The position numbers were made by a program, and so were the translations under genes. From assembly GCA_013399115.1 (NCBI GenBank), contig VXAA01003004.1:379542-443541 (forward strand): a DNA stretch of 64,000 nt. The letters run 5' to 3'. This DNA is from Anseranas semipalmata. Taxonomy: Eukaryota > Chordata > Aves > Anseriformes > Anseranatidae. Position 1 is the first letter of the stretch. Each line of letters begins with the position of its first letter. Below, piece after piece: positions 62,647 to 64,000 of the stretch. Under the pieces are notes generated by a model, which saw only the letters and a program-made list of their open reading frames with translations, was not told the origin of the DNA and made no database searches.

Positions 62647-63686
62647 TTTTAAATTCAATTAGCACAGAATTTAAAGGAATATGGCTGAGGGATTGTAGAA
62701 GGCTACAGAGATATGAAATCATAAGATGCAGTCAGGAAAGGGAAGCTTTTAACCTCAATTTCAAGGCTTTGAAGCAGGAGAAACTCCAAAAGAGAAATGA
62801 GATTCCCTTTGAATGCCCATACACAAATGAGATTCCTTTATACTAATGCACTGTGATTTCTAATATATTTCAGACAAACTATTAATTAGCCAGAATTTGA
62901 ACCAACCAATAAAAAACTCAGGAATTAAAAGGTCATGGAATGTATCTGTAAGTTCATACATTGGATTCTTCAGGTACTGGCTAAGACTTCAAAGTGTCTC
63001 GGTGCCGCTTCCATCATTTTCACTCAACCACAAGCAAGATCTGAGAGAAATCTCATTAGGTGACCTGATTACCAGATTAACTTTGCAACTGCAATAAATT
63101 TAGGCAAGTGCTCAGAAATCGGTTCAGAGACTGACTGTGTTCATCTTACTACACACAAATACAGCCGCTTTTATTTTAAACTGCTGATAGGTTTATGGAG
63201 GTGGAGCATAGATTTGCAAAGCAAGATTTCTCAAGCAAGATTAGCCTGAGCCAGAATTTTCAGCAGTGCCACCACGAAGCTCTCTCTGACTGCCCTGCAT
63301 TTGCAGCAGTGATAATAGCATTTAGGTACTCAATCTACCATTACAAAATAAGTATAGACTTTATAAAATAAACACCACTCAGAAAAGCTGTTCTCATTGG
63401 CAGAGTAACTAGTCCTCTTTCAAATTTTGAATTGTGTGCCAGACTTCTAACAAAGTCACTGAAGCAATATAGGGGGAAGACTATTATGTGCTAAATGAGA
63501 AATGCACCATTTAGAAAGAAGCACGTACTGGAGGTGTAATGCTTTCCCTGAAAGGACGTGTGTAAGGCAGTACTGTAGGGTGCACTGGTGGCAAAAGCTC
63601 ATTCTGGAAGCCATGCGAAGAGCTGTATTGCTCCTGCATACCAGCTCCTTACAGAGACTTTGTGCACCTTCTGTCTGACTTTTAGG
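62647..63686. other. AT-rich unique DNA
   Basis: No gene supported. The segment near 63250-63330 contains AATTTTCAGCAGTGCC and ATTTAGGTACTCAA, which weakly echo the amniote repeat found just downstream. Too short to annotate. Confidence 0.5.
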
Positions 63687-63768
63687 TAGGATTTTCCGAG
63701 AATCTCAAAAGCTTCAGGGGCTTAACTCAGTGGAATTCAGTGGGAATTGGGCATTTTTTTGAAATTAC
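63687..63768. repeat. Ancient palindromic amniote repeat relic
   Basis: GGTAGGATTTTCCGAGAATC, then GGGGCTTAACTCAGTGGAATTC, AGTGGGAATTGGGCA and a final TTTGAAATTAC, corresponds to the reptile and bird repeat that reads 'ATTTTCAAAGG..CTTAGG' with 'TTCAATGGGAATTAGGCACCTAAAT'. The two halves are imperfect inverted copies. Old and diverged. Confidence 0.5.
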
Positions 63769-63982
63769 AATCTTATGGCTTGTTATTCCTGCTATCCTGT
63801 TCTACAGGAGGTCAATTCTCATCATTTAGAGAGCTCTGGAAATGTGCTCAGGGCATTGAATTCCCTCTCTAGCTTCCCAGTATGTAGATCTGTAGACACC
63901 ATTGGGCAACAGAGATCACTGCAGTAATGCATCCACTTCATGAGCACTGACCATGCCCCGGCTTCTTTCTTTCATTCACATC

Positions 63983-64000
63983 CTTTTTTTTTTTTTTTTT
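63983..64000. repeat. Poly(T) run at window end
   Basis: At least 15 consecutive T reaching the end of the window, so its full length and any element it belongs to cannot be seen. On the opposite strand it would be a poly(A) tract. Confidence 0.75.

Overview
The window looks like a gene-poor stretch of a bird nuclear genome: a gene desert or the inside of very long introns. The clearest taxonomic mark is at 33278-33340. This is the 3' tail of a CR1 retrotransposon in reverse orientation, with the doubled CACAGAAT end and the GGTTGGAAGAGACCTCC block typical of avian CR1. Older CR1 relics of the kind still recognisable in turtles and crocodilians lie at 28965-29690 and 31033-31136. A few MIR-like, L3-like and palindromic amniote repeat remnants are scattered elsewhere. 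I saw no L1, Alu or B1 sequence, no retroviral LTR pair, no tRNA or rRNA gene, no CRISPR array and no bacterial-style gene cluster. Repeat content is low, as in birds.

No complete gene can be read. No long open frame matches a protein family I recognise, and most of the long ones sit in GC-rich pockets, where stop codons are rare by composition. What remains are seven exon-sized open stretches with acceptable splice sites. Five are on the plus strand (27785-27928, 32882-32987, 35566-35747, 52704-52903, 58962-59101) and two on the minus strand (19571-19779, 17859-18017). Three plus-strand candidates (32882, 35566, 58962) can be joined in a consistent reading frame. I did not recognise any of their peptides, and chance can produce such stretches in 64 kb, so all are low-confidence.

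Layout. 1-14 kb: unique DNA with small GC pockets and homopolymer runs. 14-19.8 kb: a MIR-like relic, GC pockets, then an AT-rich block at about 17.5-18.8 kb that holds one minus-strand exon candidate, with a second just beyond. 20-27.8 kb: unique DNA, a dense CpG pocket at 25.5 kb and an adjoining AT-rich block. 27.8-33.4 kb: ancient CR1 relics, exon candidates and the younger CR1 tail. 33.4-46 kb: mostly unique DNA with palindromic repeat relics, an L3-like relic and a CpG-rich patch. 46-53 kb: a homeodomain-motif-rich block, a G-rich minisatellite and short microsatellites. 53-64 kb: AT-rich unique DNA, a GC pocket at 57 kb, the last exon candidate at 59 kb, a perfect palindrome at 62.6 kb and an amniote repeat relic near the end.

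The alternation of AT-rich blocks carrying TAATTA motifs with plain unique DNA would suit a regulatory landscape around a developmental gene outside the window. That is an inference and needs cross-species alignment.
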